Below, piece by piece: positions 9,269 through 18,497 of a stretch of 64,000 nt of DNA (within the stretch, counting starts at the first letter, position 1; every line of letters starts with the position of its first letter). This DNA is from Erythrobacter ramosus. GTDB taxonomy: Bacteria > Pseudomonadota > Alphaproteobacteria > Sphingomonadales > Sphingomonadaceae. The stretch lies in assembly GCF_009828055.1 (NCBI RefSeq), contig NZ_WTYB01000002.1:248001-312000 (forward strand). The letters are read 5' to 3'. The position numbers and the translations under genes are program-made. The notes beneath the pieces are model-generated. The model saw only the letters and a program-made list of their open reading frames with translations. It did no database searches and was not told the DNA's origin.

Positions 9269-9903
9269 CAACCCCTCCATGGTTTTTCGCGATACCACTT
9301 GGTGATCACGTATTTGACGCCCTGCCTGACCTTCATCCCGTGGTGCAGCGTCGCCGGATTGATACCTCCGTCCGGCAAGCGGTTGTTCCAGCAGAGCAAT
9401 TTTCCTGCTTCGGGTTGAAAGGTCTTGTCGAGCAGCTTGAAGCGGGTAGCACCACCCGCGGCGACGTCATTGAGGTAGATCATGAAAGTCCAGGTGCGGT
9501 TGCCCGACAGCGTACAGAACTTGGCAAAGTCGCGACCGCCCGGGCTGAAGTAGTCGGTGTGCGGCTTGAACTCCTGCCCGATGGCATAGCGCTGGCCCTG
9601 CAATGGCTCGCCAAAGACCGGGTCAAGACCGGACAATGACGTTAGCATCGCCTCGACCCGTTCGACAGCGGGTAGTCCCGCGGGCAGATCGCAGGTCTCA
9701 CTAGTACGGAACACCGGATCGCCATTGTCGTCAGCGATGGTCGAGGGACGGCGGCCGGCATCGATCATCGCGATCAGCTCGGCCCATAGGTCCGGACCGG
9801 CAAAGCCGCGCAGCTGGAACAGCTCGGCCTTGGGGGTCGGCAGGCGTTGCACCCCGTCATGCGCGGCCAGCCGGGCGGCGATGGATTCGCTCGTCAGGGT
9901 CAT
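9268..9903 (-). CDS. 2-oxoglutarate/Fe(II)-dependent prolyl 4-hydroxylase-like oxygenase
   Basis: This 211-aa protein carries the P4H-type facial triad: His115 and Asp117 in KPHTDYF and a second His in LHHGMKV (187-188), followed by Lys197 for the 2-oxoglutarate carboxylate. SGNRTWTFMIYLND and GGATRF are also typical of the alpha-subunit prolyl hydroxylase domain. Substrates of bacterial members are mostly unknown; some hydroxylate ribosomal proteins or EF-Tu. The start at 9903 was chosen because the sequence upstream looks non-coding; an ATG at 9924 is also possible. It is translationally coupled to the DksA-like gene. Confidence 0.8.
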   Translation of the reverse strand: MTLTSESIAARLAAHDGVQRLPTPKAELFQLRGFAGPDLWAELIAMIDAGRRPSTIADDNGDPVFRTSETCDLPAGLPAVERVEAMLTSLSGLDPVFGEPLQGQRYAIGQEFKPHTDYFSPGGRDFAKFCTLSGNRTWTFMIYLNDVAAGGATRFKLLDKTFQPEAGKLLCWNNRLPDGGINPATLHHGMKVRQGVKYVITKWYREKPWRG

Positions 9904-10131
9904 GGGGCAAGGATAGTTGCCCATATCCGCAGCGCAACGCTTTCGGGGCTGGCGTAACAATCTTGCGTGAAGCCTTGCGGAAAACAGTTTTCGCTTCCCA
10001 TCGGCAAGCCTTTGTGCAAGAGGCGCGCCTCCCTCGCCAGCGCACTTGACGTGCGTCTGCCTTGCGTACACCGCGCCATTTCGCGCGGGCTTGGCAGCGA
10101 CCGAAATGGTGGTATGCGGGCAGGGGCGTGT

Positions 10132-10209
10132 GGCGATCATAGCTCAGTTGGTTAGAGCGCCGGTTTGTGGTACCGGAGGTCGCGGGTTCGAACCCCGTTG
10201 ATCGCCCCA
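10132..10209 (+). tRNA. tRNA-His (GTG anticodon)
   Basis: A full cloverleaf can be drawn. The acceptor GCGATCA (10133-10139) pairs with TGATCGC, the anticodon stem CCGGT/ACCGG encloses a TTGTGGT loop with anticodon GTG, and the T arm contains GGTTCGAAC. The extra G at -1 and discriminator C, with CCA encoded at the end, are the tRNA-His identity features. Confidence 0.97.
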
Positions 10210-10256
10210 TCTCCCCCATGCAGCAGGTTAGCACCGCGCCCGATAGGGGAGACGAT

Positions 10257-11324
10257 ATGACCGCATTCTGGGCCGAGCCCGATTTCGACGCACATGAACT
10301 TGTGCAGCTGGTCCACGACCGGGCAAGCGGGCTTACGGCGATCATTGCGGTCCATTCGACCCACCTCGGCCCGTCTGCAGGCGGCACCCGTTTCTGGCAT
10401 TACAACGATCCCGCCGGCGCGATGCGCGATGCGCTGCGCCTGTCGCGCGGGATGAGTTACAAGAACGCAATGGCCGGTCTGCCAATGGGCGGCGGCAAGG
10501 CGGTGATCCTTGCAGATGAACAGCGGATCAAGACCCCTGAGATGCTCGCCGCTTTCGGTGACGCGGTCGAAGGTCTCGGCGGGCGCTATGTTACGGCCGA
10601 GGATGTCGGTATTTCTGAAGCGGACATGGTTGCCGTCTCGCAGCGCACCGCGCACGTATCGGGCCTTCCGGTTGCAGGTGAGGGCAGCGCGGGCGGCGAT
10701 CCCGGCCCGTTCACGGCATATGGCATCTATCTCGGCATCAAGGCGGCGGTGCGCCACAAGCTTGGCAAGGACAGCATCGCAGGCGTCCATGTCGCTGTGC
10801 AGGGTACCGGCTCGGTCGGCGGCGGCGTGGCCCGCCTGCTGGCGCGCGATGGCGCAAAGCTGACACTGGCCGATATCAACGCAGACCGCGCTGCGGCGCT
10901 GGCCGCGGAACTGGGCGGCGTGACTGCTGCATCGGACGCGATCATGGCGACGCCGTGCGACGTCTTCAGCCCCAATGCGTTGGGCGCAATCCTTGATGAT
11001 GCAGGCATCGCCACGCTCGACTGTCCGATTGTGGCAGGCGGGGCCAATAACCAGCTTGCCCGTCCCGAGCACGGCGTGCTGCTGGCGGCCCGCGGCATTC
11101 TCTACGCGCCCGACTATGTCATCAACGCTGGCGGGATCATCTCAGTCGCGACCGAGTACCTCGCGCGCCGTGACAGCCGCACCGGCAATGTTGCCGAGGT
11201 CAATGCGCTGGTCGAGCAGATCCCCGGCCGACTCGAAGCGATCTGGCAGGAAAGCGAAAGCACCGGCGTTTCGTCCGATGTGGTGGCCGACAGGATGGCG
11301 CAAAAGCTCATTGGCCGCGGCTGA
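10257..11324 (+). CDS. Leu/Glu/Phe/Val dehydrogenase family protein (copy 1)
   Basis: This 355-aa NAD-dependent amino acid dehydrogenase belongs to the leucine/phenylalanine dehydrogenase family. The N-terminal part has STHLGPSAGGTRFW and MSYKNAMAGLPMGGGKAVI with the two conserved lysines, and GTGSVGGGVARLL is the dinucleotide-binding loop. Such enzymes reversibly deaminate branched-chain or aromatic amino acids to 2-oxo acids. AGGGGAGA lies 7 nt before the ATG. A second family member lies at 55098-56162 on the other strand. Substrate specificity cannot be read from the sequence. Confidence 0.88.
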   Translation: MTAFWAEPDFDAHELVQLVHDRASGLTAIIAVHSTHLGPSAGGTRFWHYNDPAGAMRDALRLSRGMSYKNAMAGLPMGGGKAVILADEQRIKTPEMLAAFGDAVEGLGGRYVTAEDVGISEADMVAVSQRTAHVSGLPVAGEGSAGGDPGPFTAYGIYLGIKAAVRHKLGKDSIAGVHVAVQGTGSVGGGVARLLARDGAKLTLADINADRAAALAAELGGVTAASDAIMATPCDVFSPNALGAILDDAGIATLDCPIVAGGANNQLARPEHGVLLAARGILYAPDYVINAGGIISVATEYLARRDSRTGNVAEVNALVEQIPGRLEAIWQESESTGVSSDVVADRMAQKLIGRG

Positions 11325-11422
11325 TGATGCAGGGCGCTGTGGGAACTATTCCACGCGCGCGTGATTTGCTCTCTTGTCCGGTTCGGGTGTAAGGCTACAA
11401 GCCCGGCCAGACGCAAACGATC

Positions 11423-12181
11423 ATGCACATCTACGCCAACCCCACCCGTTTTCTGTCACTTGCAAAGTGGCTCATGCCGCTCCTGTTCTGGAGCGGCTTG
11501 GTGCTGTCTGTTGGCGCGGTGGGCTGGGGCCTGTTCATGGTCCCGCCCGACCGGCTTATGGGCGATACGGTGCGCATCCTGTTCATCCACGTGCCTGCCG
11601 CATGGCTCGGCATGGGCGGATGGGCGGGGATCGCGATTTCCAGCGCCATGCTGCTCGTCTGGAAGCATCCCCTCGCCGCCCTGTCCGCCCGCGCGATTGC
11701 GGTGCCGGGGATGGTGTTCTGCGCGATCTGCCTTGCCACCGGATCGATCTGGGGCCGCCCGACTTGGGGCACTTGGTGGGAGTGGGATGGCCGGCTGACG
11801 TCGATGCTGGTGCTGCTGTTCCTTTACGCGGGTTACATCGCGCTGACCGAGGCGGCCGAGAAAGAGGGTTCCTCGACCAAGATCGCTGCGATCTTTGGCT
11901 TGGTGGGCGCGGTCAATGTGCCGATCATCAACCGTTCGGTGGTGTGGTGGAACTCGCTCCACCAGCCCCCAAGCATCACAGCGGGCAAAAGCGCGATTGA
12001 GGCAACCTTCCTTGTGCCGCTGCTGGTCGCAGTGGTCGGCTTCTCGCTCCTGTTCGGTGCTATCGTCCTGATGCGGATGCGCGCGCTGATTGCCGAACAA
12101 CAGGTCGAAGCGCGCTTGCGCCGCCGTGCGCTCGATGATGACGCGCCTGCGCCGGTGACGCCTGCGATGGAGCAGGCCTGA
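11423..12181 (+). CDS. ccmC: Heme exporter CcmC
   Basis: CcmC is the inner-membrane protein that presents heme to CcmE. The 252-aa sequence has six hydrophobic segments and the tryptophan-rich heme-handling motif WGTWWEWDGRL near residue 113. Conserved His residues occur in LFIHVPAAW and WWNSLHQ. It opens the ccmCDEFGHI series. The ABC partners ccmA and ccmB are not upstream; a dehydrogenase gene and tRNA-His are. The stop overlaps the ccmD start (TGATG). Confidence 0.95.
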   Translation: MHIYANPTRFLSLAKWLMPLLFWSGLVLSVGAVGWGLFMVPPDRLMGDTVRILFIHVPAAWLGMGGWAGIAISSAMLLVWKHPLAALSARAIAVPGMVFCAICLATGSIWGRPTWGTWWEWDGRLTSMLVLLFLYAGYIALTEAAEKEGSSTKIAAIFGLVGAVNVPIINRSVVWWNSLHQPPSITAGKSAIEATFLVPLLVAVVGFSLLFGAIVLMRMRALIAEQQVEARLRRRALDDDAPAPVTPAMEQA

Positions 12182-12321
12182 TGCGCGAAGAATTGAACCA
12201 GTGGGATTTCGTGTGGCTCGCTTATGGCGTAGGCGCGATTGCGCTGGCTCTGCTGATCCTCTGGGCATGGCGTTCGATGGCGCGCGCCGAAGCGCGGCGC
12301 GATGCGTCGCGGCGGCGCTGA
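12181..12321 (+). CDS. ccmD: Heme exporter protein CcmD
   Basis: This is a 46-aa ORF, MREELNQWDFVWLAYGVG at its start, with one hydrophobic helix and a basic Arg-rich C-terminus. That is the usual form of CcmD, a single-span protein that helps release holo-CcmE from CcmABC. It begins inside the ccmC stop codon and ends 13 bp before ccmE. Position and topology make the call secure despite its low sequence complexity. Confidence 0.88.
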   Translation: MREELNQWDFVWLAYGVGAIALALLILWAWRSMARAEARRDASRRR

Positions 12322-12334
12322 ACGGGACAATGCT

Positions 12335-12796
12335 ATGAAAGCCAAGCACCAACGTCTGGTCCTCGTGATCATCGCCCTCGTCGCGATTATCGGCGCGGGG
12401 CTTTTGGCGGCGTGGAGCCTGCGCAATCAGGCGAATTACTTCTACCTGCCCGAACAGATGGCGTCGGCCCCGCCTGAAGTGGGTCAGGCCGTGCGCCTTG
12501 GCGGGATGGTTAAGGCTGGCTCGATCAAGACCGAGGCCGATGGTGTTACAGTGAACTTCCTGGTGACCGGCAACACGGCGGACGCGATCCCCGTGCGCTA
12601 CAGTGGCATTCTGCCCGATCTCTTCGTCGAGAATTCGGGCGTGGTGGCAGAAGGCAGCCTCGGCCCGGACGGCGTGTTCATGGCCACCAACCTGCTCGCC
12701 AAGCATGATGAGAATTACGTGCCCAAGGAACTCGAAGGCATGGGCACTGATCAAGCCGCCAAGATGGCAGCCGAAACCACCGTTGGGCTGAAGTAA
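12335..12796 (+). CDS. ccmE: Cytochrome c maturation protein CcmE (heme chaperone)
   Basis: This 153-aa periplasmic, membrane-anchored heme chaperone has an N-terminal helix (VLVIIALVAIIGAGLLAAW) and an OB-fold domain. The heme-binding His124 lies in AKHDENYVPKE, the family signature, which binds heme covalently before passing it to CcmF. Sequences such as VRLGGMVKAGSI and YSGILPDLF are typical. The ATG at 12335 was chosen over in-frame codons that overlap ccmD. Confidence 0.97.
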   Translation: MKAKHQRLVLVIIALVAIIGAGLLAAWSLRNQANYFYLPEQMASAPPEVGQAVRLGGMVKAGSIKTEADGVTVNFLVTGNTADAIPVRYSGILPDLFVENSGVVAEGSLGPDGVFMATNLLAKHDENYVPKELEGMGTDQAAKMAAETTVGLK

Positions 12797-12823
12797 CATC
12801 GTGGCACAAATGAGGGCCAAGCA

Positions 12824-14809
12824 ATGATCCCCGAAATCGGACTGGCCGCTTTGTGGCTCGCCGCTGCGCTGGCGGTGTTGCAGATGGTCTCGGGCGCCTT
12901 TGCGCTGAAGGCGGCGGAAGGCGCGGTCAATCCGCTGGCGATCTATGCGCGCCCTGCCGCGGTGGTGCAGGCCTTCCTTGCGGTGCTGGCGTTCCTGATG
13001 CTGCTGTGGTCCTTCGCGATCACGGACCTTTCGATCAAGCTGGTCGCGAGCAATTCGCACTCGATGAAGCCGCTCCTCTACAAGCTGACGGGGACATGGG
13101 GGAACCACGAAGGCTCGATGCTGCTGTGGGTCGGCGTGCTTGCGCTGTCGGGCGGGTTGTTGGCCGGGTTCGAGAAGCGCCTGCCGGAACGCACCATGGG
13201 CGCAACGCTGGCGGTGCAAGGGTTTGTGGCGCTTGGTTTCTATGCCTTCCTGCTGCTTTCCTCCAACCCGTTCGAGCGGCTGCCGGTCCCGGCGGCCGAG
13301 GGAACGGGCCTCAACCCGCTGCTGCAAGACATCGGCCTCGCGATCCACCCGCCGACGCTTTACGCGGGCTATGTCGGGCTGTCGGTGGCTTTCAGCCTGG
13401 CGATGGGCGCGCTGTTGACCAATCAGGTGAACCCCTCCTTCGCCCGCGTGCTGCGCCCCTGGGTACTGGGGGCCTGGGTGCTGCTGACCTTCGGGATCAC
13501 GGCTGGTTCCTACTGGGCTTATTATGAGCTGGGCTGGGGCGGCTGGTGGTTCTGGGATCCGGTCGAGAATGCCTCGTTGATGCCGTGGCTCGCCGCAACC
13601 GCGCTGATGCATTCGGTCAGCGTGCTGGCCGCGCGCGATGCGCTGCGGACGTGGACGATCATGCTCGGCGTGCTGGCGTTCTCGATGTCGATGCTCGGCA
13701 CCTTCCTCGTGCGTTCTGGCGTGCTGACCAGCGTCCATGCCTTTGCTGTCGATCCTGAGCGCGGGGCGTTCATCCTCGGGCTGCTGGGCCTCTACATTGG
13801 CGGGGCGTTCACGATCTTCGCCCTGCGCGCTGGCGCGGTGGCCGAGGGCAAGCGCTTCGCCATTGCCAGCCGCGAAGGCGCGTTAGTGTTCAACAATGTG
13901 ATGCTCTCGGCGATCTTGGCGATCGTGTTGCTGGGCACGCTCTATCCGCTGCTGACCGAGGTGTTCGACGTGCGCGTGTCGGTCGGCCCGCCTTACTTCA
14001 ATCCGGCAGGCGCGATCTTTGCGATCCCGATGCTCCTCGTCATGGCGGTTGGCCCGCTGCTGCGCTGGAAGAGCGACAAGCCCGCGCGGCTCCAGTTTGA
14101 GCTGGCGCTGATCGCTTCGCTAGTGATCGGGGTGATCGCGCTGGTGAGCTTCTTCGGGCAGTTCCCGCTTCTGCCGCTGCTAGGCCTTGGCCTCGCGGCC
14201 GCGCTGGCGGTGGCCGCCTTCCTGCCGCTGCGTGGGCGCAATCTCGCACGCGTGCCGGTCGCAACCTGGGGCATGGTGCTCGCCCATTTCGGCATTGCGG
14301 TCTCCTTGTTCGGCATGGCGTGCGAAGGAGCGTTCTCGCAGGAGCGCCTCGCTGCGGTTGCGCCGGGCGGTACCGAACAGATCGGCGATTTCGCTGTCAC
14401 TCTTGAAAGCGTCACGCCTGTCGCGGGACCGAACTGGACGGCGATAGAGGCACGGCTGGCGGTCAGCAGGGACGGCGGCGAGCCGGTGATCCTCAATCCC
14501 CAAGCGCGCAACTTCTGGTCGCCGCCGCAGTCCACCAGCGAAAGCGCGCTGCTGACCCGCTGGGACGGGCAGCTTTACGCGGTGATCGGCAATCAGGCCG
14601 AGGATGGGCGCTGGCAGATCCGGGTGTGGTGGAAGCCGTTTGTCACCTTCATCTGGTATGGCGGATTGCTCATCGCGCTGGGCGGTATTCTGGCGATTGC
14701 GGGCCGGGTTAAGGTCGATGTCAAACGCCGTGCAGCTGTGACCAAGGGTGCAGAGCGCCGCGCCGATGTCGAGGCGCTTGATGTCGCCTCTCCGGTTCCG
14801 GCCGAGTAG
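12824..14809 (+). CDS. ccmF: Heme lyase CcmF
   Basis: CcmF is the large inner-membrane heme lyase subunit that attaches heme to apocytochrome c. The 661-aa sequence is polytopic, with the tryptophan-rich motif GWGGWWFWDPVENASLMPW near residues 238-256, and conserved WGNHEGSMLLWV and AIHPPTLYAGYVG. A large periplasmic domain lies before the last transmembrane helix. It is separated by 4 bp from ccmG. Confidence 0.97.
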   Translation: MIPEIGLAALWLAAALAVLQMVSGAFALKAAEGAVNPLAIYARPAAVVQAFLAVLAFLMLLWSFAITDLSIKLVASNSHSMKPLLYKLTGTWGNHEGSMLLWVGVLALSGGLLAGFEKRLPERTMGATLAVQGFVALGFYAFLLLSSNPFERLPVPAAEGTGLNPLLQDIGLAIHPPTLYAGYVGLSVAFSLAMGALLTNQVNPSFARVLRPWVLGAWVLLTFGITAGSYWAYYELGWGGWWFWDPVENASLMPWLAATALMHSVSVLAARDALRTWTIMLGVLAFSMSMLGTFLVRSGVLTSVHAFAVDPERGAFILGLLGLYIGGAFTIFALRAGAVAEGKRFAIASREGALVFNNVMLSAILAIVLLGTLYPLLTEVFDVRVSVGPPYFNPAGAIFAIPMLLVMAVGPLLRWKSDKPARLQFELALIASLVIGVIALVSFFGQFPLLPLLGLGLAAALAVAAFLPLRGRNLARVPVATWGMVLAHFGIAVSLFGMACEGAFSQERLAAVAPGGTEQIGDFAVTLESVTPVAGPNWTAIEARLAVSRDGGEPVILNPQARNFWSPPQSTSESALLTRWDGQLYAVIGNQAEDGRWQIRVWWKPFVTFIWYGGLLIALGGILAIAGRVKVDVKRRAAVTKGAERRADVEALDVASPVPAE

Positions 14810-14813
14810 GCCG

Positions 14814-15344
14814 ATGCGCTCGCGACTGTTCCTATGGGTGCCGCTCGCCCTGTTCGCCTTCTTTGCGGGGGTCGCAGGCTATATGCTGACGCAGGAGAAG
14901 GACGAGTTCGTCGAAAGCACGATGATCGGTCAGCCCTTGCCCGATTTTGCGCTCGACCCTGCATTTGGCGGCCTGCCTGGGGCAGCCAAGACGGACCTCA
15001 TAGGGAGCAAGCCGCGCCTGCTCAATATCTGGGCCAGCTGGTGCACACCCTGCATCGCCGAGGCACCGCAGCTCGAAGCGCTGCAGGCCCGCGGCGTCGA
15101 GATCGTCGGCATCGCCATTCGCGATCGGCCCGAAGACGTCGCCAATTTCCTTGGGCGCTATGGCAATCCGTACTCGCGGATCGGCAGCGACCGCATTTCC
15201 GAGGTGCAGTTGGCGATCGGATCGTCGGGGGTGCCGGAGACCTTTGTGATCGATGCCAAGGGCGTGATCCGCTATCAGCATATCGGCGACATCCGGCCCG
15301 AGCATGTCGCGGTACTGCTGGCCGAATTGGAGAAGGCCCGATGA
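14814..15344 (+). CDS. ccmG: Thiol:disulfide interchange protein DsbE/CcmG
   Basis: This 176-aa membrane-anchored thioredoxin keeps apocytochrome or CcmH cysteines reduced during heme attachment. It has an N-terminal transmembrane helix (LFLWVPLALFAFFAGVAGY), then a thioredoxin fold with the active site WCTPC (Cys77, Cys80) and the cis-Pro region GVPETFVID. Upstream in-frame codons overlap ccmF, so the ATG at 14814 is preferred. Its TGA overlaps the ccmH ATG. Confidence 0.95.
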   Translation: MRSRLFLWVPLALFAFFAGVAGYMLTQEKDEFVESTMIGQPLPDFALDPAFGGLPGAAKTDLIGSKPRLLNIWASWCTPCIAEAPQLEALQARGVEIVGIAIRDRPEDVANFLGRYGNPYSRIGSDRISEVQLAIGSSGVPETFVIDAKGVIRYQHIGDIRPEHVAVLLAELEKAR

Positions 15345-15769
15345 TCCGCGCTGTCGTGGCTCTGCTGCTTGCCCTGCTCGCCATTCCGGTGATGGCGCAG
15401 GATTCCATGCCGCCAGCGCCCTATGCCTATAATCAGCTCGACGACCCCCGGCTTGAGGCCGAGGCAACCACGCTGATGCACACGCTGCGCTGCCTCAAGT
15501 GCCAGTCGCAGAGCATCGCGGACTCCGACGCGCCGATGGCGGGCGATATGCGCCATCAGGTGCGCAGCCGCATTTTGGCAGGCGAAAGTCCCGACCAGAT
15601 CCGTGGCTGGCTGATCGCCCGCTATGGCGATTACGTCAGCTACGAGCCTGAAGTGAGCGCGACCACTTGGCCGCTGTTCGCAGCACCGGTGCTGCTGCTG
15701 CTGATCGTGGCGGGCGTGCTGCTGCGGCGGCTGGGCAAGCGACGCAGCGATGCGGGGGATACGGTATGA
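15341..15769 (+). CDS. ccmH: Cytochrome c-type biogenesis protein CcmH
   Basis: This 142-aa protein has a signal peptide ending at VMAQ (residue 20), the redox motif LRCLKCQSQS (Cys51 and Cys54), and a C-terminal transmembrane helix, the layout of CcmH, which reduces apocytochrome c thiols. The family sequence MAGDMRHQVRSRI is present. It overlaps ccmG and ccmI by 4 nt at each end, so the three are coupled. Confidence 0.95.
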   Translation: MIRAVVALLLALLAIPVMAQDSMPPAPYAYNQLDDPRLEAEATTLMHTLRCLKCQSQSIADSDAPMAGDMRHQVRSRILAGESPDQIRGWLIARYGDYVSYEPEVSATTWPLFAAPVLLLLIVAGVLLRRLGKRRSDAGDTV

Positions 15770-16413
15770 TCGGCGGCTGGCTGGCGATCGGCGCTTTGGC
15801 GCTGGCAGCCTTTGCGCTTGCGGTGTTGCTGCTGAAGCTCCCGCGTGAAGGGATGACGCTGTTCGGCGCTGTGCTGGTGTTCGGGCTTGCCGGTTATGCC
15901 TGGCAGGGTTCTCCGGGGCAGGCGTCTGCACCCAAGGGCGAGGCGGACGCCGCATCGGGGCAGGGCGAGGCAATGGTTGAAGGTCGTGCCGCGCTGTTCT
16001 CGCGCACACAGCCTGCGCCTGACTACCTCGTCACCTCCGACGCCTTCGCCCGCCGCGGCAAGTTTGCCGATGCGGCCAACCTCCTCCAGCGCGGGCTCGC
16101 CGATAACCCCCGCGATGTGGAGAGCTGGCTGGCTCTGGGCCTCGCGTTGGTCGGCCATGCCGACGGTTTCGTGACGCCGGCCGCTGTGCAGGCCTTCGGG
16201 CGGGCCAAGGCGATTGACCCGGGCCATCCGGGTGCGGAATACTTCCTCGGCTTTGCGTATCTCCAGAGCGGCGAGATCGTCGCGGCGCGCAATGTCTGGC
16301 AGGGTCTGCTCGCCAACTCGGCCCCCGAGGCGCCTTGGCGAGAAGGGCTTGAGGCCGAAGTTGCGCGGCTCAACGACATGATTGCCCGCGCGCCGATGCT
16401 TCAGGGCCAATGA
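15766..16413 (+). CDS. ccmI: CcmI-like TPR apocytochrome c chaperone
   Basis: This 215-aa protein starts with two hydrophobic helices (residues 1-47) and continues with TPR-like helices, for example FADAANLLQRGLADNPRDVE and SWLALGLALVG. That matches the short form of CcmI/CycH, which binds the apocytochrome C-terminus. The start overlaps the ccmH stop (ATGA). It closes the operon, and 138 bp without a gene separate it from kup. Confidence 0.85.
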   Translation: MIGGWLAIGALALAAFALAVLLLKLPREGMTLFGAVLVFGLAGYAWQGSPGQASAPKGEADAASGQGEAMVEGRAALFSRTQPAPDYLVTSDAFARRGKFADAANLLQRGLADNPRDVESWLALGLALVGHADGFVTPAAVQAFGRAKAIDPGHPGAEYFLGFAYLQSGEIVAARNVWQGLLANSAPEAPWREGLEAEVARLNDMIARAPMLQGQ

Positions 16414-16551
16414 CGCCTTTCTCTCTGGCGCGCGCCATCCGTACTGATAATGTTGCAGGTGCGAATGGGCAGTGCTAGGCGCGCTGCCTCATCGGCCTGA
16501 ATGGTTCCGGCAGGATGGGCAGTACCGCGGGATACGGGAAATCCAATCAAG

Positions 16552-18495
16552 ATGAGCAGCATAGCCAATACTGACGAACCTGCCGCCGCAACCGCCCAAG
16601 GCCACGGGCACAGCGCGTCGACGCTGACCCTTGCGGTCGGCGCTGTCGGCGTGGTGTTCGGCGACATCGGCACGAGTCCGCTTTATGCCTTTCGCGAGAC
16701 CTTCGCCGCGCATCATGGCGCAATCGGGATCACCCCCGACGCCGAGCATATCCACGGTGTGCTGAGCCTCGTGTTCTGGTCGATGATGATGGTGGTTACG
16801 GTCAAATATGTGCTCACCATCATGCGCGCAGACAACAAGGGCGAGGGCGGCAGCCTAGCCTTGTTGGCGCTGATTCGGCGCGCTTCGGACAATCGCCGGT
16901 GGACCGCGCCCTTGATCCTGCTCGGAGTATTTGCCACCGCGCTGTTCTACGGCGACAGCATGATCACCCCGGCGATCTCGGTGCTGTCCGCGACCGAGGG
17001 TCTTCAATACATCGTTCCCGGCTTCAAACCGTGGATCGTGCCGACGGCGGTGGCGATCCTGTTTGGTCTGTTCGCGATCCAATCGCGCGGGTCGGGCAAG
17101 GTCGGCAAGCTGTTCGGCCCGATCATGCTGACCTATTTCGGAATGCTGGCGACGCTGGGTGTGATGCATCTGTCCGCCAACCCTGCGATCATTCTGGAAA
17201 CGATCAACCCCATCAATGCGCTGCGGTTCTTCCAGGCGGATGGATTTACCGCCTTCATCGCCCTGGGCAGCGTAGTGCTGGCGGTGACCGGGGCCGAAGC
17301 GCTCTATGCCGACATGGGCCATTTCGGGCGCAAGCCAATCGGGCTGTCCTGGCTGACCTTCGTGTTTCCGGCGCTGATGCTCAATTACATGGGGCAGGGC
17401 GCAATGATCCTTTCGGCAAGTTCGCCGGCGGCTGCGGCTGCGCTCGTCAAGGATCCGTTCTTCCTGATGATCCCTGACCTTGTTCGCGTGCCGGTGATCA
17501 TCCTCGCGCTGCTTGCCACGATCATTGCCAGCCAGGCGGTCATTTCGGGTGCCTTCAGTCTGACCCAGCAAGCGATCCAGCTCGGCTTCATCCCTCGCAT
17601 GGAAATCCGCCACACCAGCGCTTCAGCTGCGGGGCAGATCTACATCCCTACGATCAACTGGGGTCTGATGGTGATGGTGATCCTGCTGGTGCTGTTCTTC
17701 CAGTCTTCGACCAACCTTGCCGCAGCCTATGGCATCGCGGTGACCGGGGCGATGTTCATCGACACGCTGCTGCTGGCAGCCGTCCTGTTCTCGCTGTGGC
17801 GCTGGCCGGTGTGGAAGGCGCTTCCGCTGGTCGCAGCCTTCCTGATCGTCGACGTCGCCTATTTCGGCGCGAACCTGATCAAGGTGCCGCAGGGCGGCTG
17901 GGTTCCGCTGCTGATCGGCTTCGTGATCTTCACCCTGCTCACCACCTGGTCGCGCGGGCGTGAGCTGATGCGGGCGAGCATGTCCGAAAGCGCGCTGCCG
18001 ATCGAGATTTTCGCCAAGAGCGCGCAGAACAGCGCCACCCGCGTCGCAGGAACGGCTGTGTTTATGGCCTCGACCAATACGGGCGTGCCTTCGGCGCTAC
18101 TGCACAATATCAAGCATAACAAGGTGCTGCACGAACGCATCCTGATCCTGACCGTGGCGGTGCAGGATGTGCCCTATCTCGAATCGATCGAACGCTATTC
18201 GTGCAAGGATCTGGGCAATGGCTTCTACCGGGTCACGATCCGCTGCGGCTTCCTTGAAGAAACCGATGTGCCCGCGCTGCTGCGCACGCTCGACCTGTGC
18301 GGCGCGCCATTCGACATGATGCACACCAGCTTCTTCCTGTCACGGCAAACCCTGCTCGCATCGGCCAAGCCGGGTATGGCGATCTGGCGCGAAAAGCTGT
18401 TCGCCTGGATGCTGCGCAACGCGGCGAGCGCGATGGAGTTCTTCCGGCTACCGACCAACCGGGTGGTGGAGCTGGGGAGTCAGGTGGAAATCTGA
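16552..18495 (+). CDS. kup: KUP-family potassium uptake transporter
   Basis: This 647-aa protein is a KUP/HAK K+ transporter, a proton-coupled potassium importer in the inner membrane. The N-terminal [19 protein letters not shown] is the family signature, followed by about twelve transmembrane helices and a hydrophilic C-terminal domain. The ATG at 16552 follows GGGAAA by about 10 nt; an in-frame ATG at 16501 lacks a ribosome binding site. It stands alone between the ccm genes and a glyoxalase-fold gene that begins 2 bp after its stop. Confidence 0.95.
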   Translation: MSSIANTDEPAAATAQGHGHSASTLTLAVGAVGVVFGDIGTSPLYAFRETFAAHHGAIGITPDAEHIHGVLSLVFWSMMMVVTVKYVLTIMRADNKGEGGSLALLALIRRASDNRRWTAPLILLGVFATALFYGDSMITPAISVLSATEGLQYIVPGFKPWIVPTAVAILFGLFAIQSRGSGKVGKLFGPIMLTYFGMLATLGVMHLSANPAIILETINPINALRFFQADGFTAFIALGSVVLAVTGAEALYADMGHFGRKPIGLSWLTFVFPALMLNYMGQGAMILSASSPAAAAALVKDPFFLMIPDLVRVPVIILALLATIIASQAVISGAFSLTQQAIQLGFIPRMEIRHTSASAAGQIYIPTINWGLMVMVILLVLFFQSSTNLAAAYGIAVTGAMFIDTLLLAAVLFSLWRWPVWKALPLVAAFLIVDVAYFGANLIKVPQGGWVPLLIGFVIFTLLTTWSRGRELMRASMSESALPIEIFAKSAQNSATRVAGTAVFMASTNTGVPSALLHNIKHNKVLHERILILTVAVQDVPYLESIERYSCKDLGNGFYRVTIRCGFLEETDVPALLRTLDLCGAPFDMMHTSFFLSRQTLLASAKPGMAIWREKLFAWMLRNAASAMEFFRLPTNRVVELGSQVEI

Positions 18496-18497
18496 CC

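Noticed and set aside
8951..9298. Longer start for the DksA-like gene at 9298
   Set aside because: The ten extra codons lie inside the upstream oxygenase gene, and the ATG at 9268 overlaps that gene's stop as is common in this operon style.
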